Part shown: piece by piece, positions 61,119 to 64,000 of the stretch | Numbering within the stretch: the first letter of the stretch is position 1 | How the letters are laid out: every line of letters starts with the position of its first letter | Assembly: GCA_001630475.1 (NCBI GenBank) | Contig: KV419419.1 | Span: 126,601 to 190,600 of the forward strand | DNA: 64,000 nt | Origin: Sistotremastrum niveocremeum HHB9708 | Taxonomy: Eukaryota > Basidiomycota > Agaricomycetes > Sistotremastrales > Sistotremastraceae | Direction: 5' to 3' | Translations under genes and position numbers: made by a program | The notes under the pieces: generated by a model | Told to the model about the DNA's origin: nothing | Seen by the model: the letters and a program-made list of their open reading frames with translations, nothing else | The model's database searches: none

Positions 61119-61836
61119 AGAAGTCAAGTTCCTTTGAGAATATAGTCAATTTTCTATGCTAAAGACTTACGATAATAATCCAAATGCTTACCTCAGCTGC
61201 TGTACTCGCGCATCCGCGTCGTACCCTCCATACTCGCCGCCATCGCGCTCGTCTCCTCATCGCCCTCCGACGTCAACTACACGTTATCTCAACTTCTAAC
61301 GTTGTCAGTCTAACGTCACCCCTCCAACACACCTCTCTCCCTCGCTTTTGTAACGAACTCGCGTGCAAGCCGCGTCATCCAAGTCCCATCAGCCAGTACT
61401 CGCCGACACGAAGAACTGATACGACTCACCGCCGACTCCCTCCACCTCATTCCTCCTCCACCTCTCCTTTCAACTTCTGTCTCTCGTCGTCGTTCTAGTC
61501 CTCCATGAAATTAACATTGCACGAACAAGGATCATGTCAACCTCGTAAGTGCTCTTTCGTTTCGTTTCGATCTTGTAGCTTACCTCGATTCCTTTCAGTT
61601 CATGTTCATCGGCGTTGAGGGATGAGAGCGAGGGCTGTAGATGGCGATGTGTCATGTTAAGGGTGGCTCAGAGGAGAATTCAGGTGCGTCCGACCAGTCG
61701 TTTCGTTTCGTATTCTCGCTAACTTATCTACTTTACATTCGTCACCCTCATCCTTTCGACCACTCCTCCCATTCCTCAAACTATATCACACACCATCTAT
61801 CCACTCATCGTCATCGCCCTCATTCCCATCGTCATA
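61119..61836. other. Region without recognised genes
   Basis: Pyrimidine-rich sequence with short open frames on the plus strand (for example 61184-61498). No domain is recognised. The left flank of the MITE at 61837. Confidence 0.35.
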
Positions 61837-62122
61837 AGGATGAACACGAGTATAGCAAAAAAATTGGTACCCATGGATAAACCTGAGTAGGTACCTGCCT
61901 TTTTTGTTTTTTACAGGTACTGAGTATTGGCTTTCCCAGAAAAACTGTCAAAAACAGGTATCCATACCTGGGGTACCTGGGTAAAAAGGCCATTTTACTC
62001 AGGTATTACTCAGGTAGGTACCCGTCTTTTGGGAAGTGAGTGGGTATGGCTGGCCAGAATCTCCTCTGAAATACTCATGAGTGGATACTCAGGTGGGGCA
62101 GGTATATACTCGTGTTCATCCT
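61837..62122. mobile_element. 286-bp MITE with perfect 18-bp inverted ends and TA duplication
   Basis: Both ends read AGGATGAACACGAGTATA going inward (61837-61854, and the reverse complement of 62105-62122), flanked on each side by TA (61835-61836 and 62123-62124). The inside holds repeated GGTACC and CAGGTA motifs in both orientations and no coding capacity. A TA duplication fits Tc1/mariner-like elements. Confidence 0.8.
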
Positions 62123-62124
62123 TA

Positions 62125-62600
62125 CATCGTCATCACCATCGCCTTCGCCTTCGCCATCTTCATAGCCCTCGTCGTGCCTCGCCCGTGTGCTTAGGCTTGT
62201 CCATCGACGCAGTCTGGACTCCACGTCCCACCTTCACGATCGACCATCAAAAAACCGTATCATGGAGCGTGAGGGAAGAGATCGCGTTTTATTATGAGGT
62301 GGAGTGGTCTTGAGTTATCATCGGTGCGTATCCTTGTTATCTTGTCTCTCGAGTCATTATGCTGATCGATCCTTTCTCTTTGCTTTCGCATCACCCTTCC
62401 TCCTCCTATTCCGTTCGCCGTCGACTCGTCCGTTTCGACCTGCCCTGCCCGCCCTCCTCTTCATCGTACGCGTCATCAGATTCCCCTCGACCTTCGCCAT
62501 CTTCGCCATCCTTTGACATCACCACCACCTCTCGAACACCCGCCGTCCGAAATTCGAACGTTGTGTTATGGGATTGGGGGTATGGAGGCCCAATCTGGTT
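62125..62600. other. Region without recognised genes
   Basis: Short TCGTCATC and TCGCC-type repeats near 62125-62160, then anonymous sequence. No gene support. Confidence 0.35.
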
Positions 62601-62664
62601 TTAATACACGCATGTCCAAGTGGTCCGCAACATGGTGAAAATTACCATATAAGGTCATTTTGGG

Positions 62665-63060
62665 CACCATGCGCACGCCACTCCCAGAGGTTGTGGACCA
62701 CCCTTTTCCATGGCCAAAAATCTCTCTAAGTTTTGAGATTTTGGGCCCATGTTGGCGCTCATCCATGGAATTTTGAGGTTTGGCGTGTGTGCACCACAAA
62801 ATTTTGGGAGTGGCGTGCGCACACCATGAATTTTTTCAAAATTTTGCATGTGTGGCGCTGGATACCCAGAATTTTCCAACTTTGGCGTGCATTCACCATG
62901 AAATTTTGAAATTTTGAAATTTCACCATGGTGCGCGCGCCACTCCAGGCAAAATTTCGAAAAAATGCCTTTTCTGCCCCATCAGTCCCCTACAAAGCTCT
63001 CAGACAAAAAGCAGGTCAATACTTTTTCAAAATGTGTGTGGTGTGCGCGCGCCAATTTTT
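62665..63060. repeat. Cluster of inverted GTGGCGTGCGCACACCATG motifs
   Basis: About six copies in both orientations: near 62667 (CACCATGCGCACGCCACTCC), 62778 (GGCGTGTGTGCACCAC), 62808 (GAGTGGCGTGCGCACACCAT), 62884 (GGCGTGCATTCACCATG), 62922 (CACCATGGTGCGCGCGCCAC) and 63039 (GTGTGCGCGCGCCAATTTTT). Most sit next to AAATTTT. This resembles a subterminal motif cluster at the end of a DNA transposon. Confidence 0.6.
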
Positions 63061-63149
63061 GCTTTTTGGCCATTTCGGCTCTGGAGAAGGGTTGGGTCAG
63101 TATTTGAAAAAATATTTGAAAATTTTCATTTACCAAAAGCGGAAATTCA

Positions 63150-64000
63150 GGGTCCGCTATCTCCGGCAGAAGCATAGCCCCTGAACCCTGATGCTTCTTG
63201 GCTTCCACCGACTTCTCAGCCTCCGCTTCTCTGACAAACACCTTGACCCCGGCAAGCCCTGGAGCCTGAGAATTCCTCCAACATCATTATAAGAGCTGTA
63301 TTTGCTGCCCAGAGCTGCATCTCAAGGGGAACATGGGGTATCAGATGGTGAAATGAATGGCTGGGGATGCTTGATGTGCCATGGTGATCAGAAACCTAGA
63401 AAGTGTTCCCTTGATTTCTGGCATGCAGAACCTGTATATCTGCCTTGTATGGACTTGACAACTGAAGATACAGCTTGGAGATGATCACAGTGCAAGAAAC
63501 TTCCTCTCTGATGTGCAATCACATTGCTTTTGGACATGTTCTTGCAAATTCTGATTTGCAGCCAAAAAACTATGAAAGACATTGATGTTGACAATGCCAC
63601 AAGGGGGGTTGAGTTGAAGAGGCAGTGGCTCTTATTCTCAAAGCTGAATGAAATGCAAGTTCCTCTTAAGAAATCAATTCAATGCAACACACCACAAGAA
63701 GTTGTGGATAAACAAGATACTTAGATCTTTGATGCATGACTCCTTCACAGTAGCAAATGAAATCCAATGCTTGTGGGATGTCTCAGTCAGTAGTAGTGGT
63801 CTACTAGTGGAGCATAGAACGCACCCTGCCGCACCCAATTGTCTTCAAGATTCATTTTACTTTTTGTGCTTTCCCAAGCATTCTTTCCAGGTCATTTCTG
63901 GCACTTTCTGGCTTTCCACCTCTGCATCACAGTCATATCTGCAATATAAGACACCAGATAATAATGGGTCAAATCATCAGCATTAAAGTCACAGAGAGTG
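63150..64000. other. Anonymous sequence at the window edge, possible transposon interior
   Basis: Base composition is more AT-rich than the housekeeping part. Short frames on both strands have no recognisable domain, although a CLMCHGDQKPRKC-type Cys motif occurs in a frame near 63385-63425. It may belong to a larger element beyond the window. Confidence 0.3.

Overview
The window is nuclear DNA of a filamentous basidiomycete, most likely an Agaricomycete. The support is genes split by many short GT-AG introns (about 45-65 nt), an expanded family of F-box proteins with the layout typical of mushroom-forming fungi, fungal housekeeping genes (TEL1, PIF1 helicase, class 2 dihydroorotate dehydrogenase, epsilon-COP, a Ste20/PAK kinase), and integrase-bearing DNA transposons of a kind common in these genomes. 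No bacterial or organellar feature is visible. Exon limits below were worked out by hand from splice sites and reading phase. Where phases sum to whole codons, the protein length is given.

Layout. 1-7 kb: three F-box paralogues (one cut by the window edge and carrying an early stop) around a membrane-anchored O-fucosyltransferase-like gene. 7.4-8.4 kb: first copy of a dispersed repeat, here called R1. 8.6-20.3 kb: a dense housekeeping block with a protein of the mis-named 'geranylgeranyl pyrophosphate synthetase' family, an M20 peptidase with 15 exons, epsilon-COP, DHODH, a PIF1 helicase and a small DUF3759 protein. 22.0-31.6 kb: the whole TEL1/ATM kinase gene (8 exons, 3070 aa). 32.3-35.3 kb: a CRIB-domain Ste20/PAK kinase, convergent with TEL1. 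35.3-38.6 kb: no gene seen. 38.6-44.1 kb: a weak two-exon candidate, R1 copy 2, a fourth F-box gene and R1 copy 3.

44.2-56.3 kb is the most interesting part: a roughly 12-kb transposon. A 24-bp inverted repeat (23 of 24 matching) lies at 44318-44341 and 55912-55935. Inside it, on both sides, lie dense arrays of a short motif (AACTTTACCCC and variants) in opposite orientation. The element carries three apparently intact genes: a Cys-rich then acidic protein of unknown function, a second unknown protein, and a DDE integrase-like transposase. A 516-bp hAT-type MITE with a perfect 8-bp target-site duplication sits within it. 56.6-60.9 kb holds a second, diverged integrase cassette with two different unknown partner genes. 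Its integrase reading frame runs into unrelated repeat sequence at about 60.8 kb. 61-64 kb is repeat-rich: a tRNA-like block, a 286-bp TA-flanked MITE with perfect 18-bp ends, and a cluster of inverted motif copies that looks like the end of another large element running off the window.

Functionally, the first 42 kb is ordinary chromosome: DNA-damage signalling and genome stability (TEL1, PIF1), pyrimidine synthesis (DHODH), vesicle transport (epsilon-COP), polarity signalling (Ste20) and ubiquitin-ligase adaptors (F-box). The last 20 kb is a transposon island.
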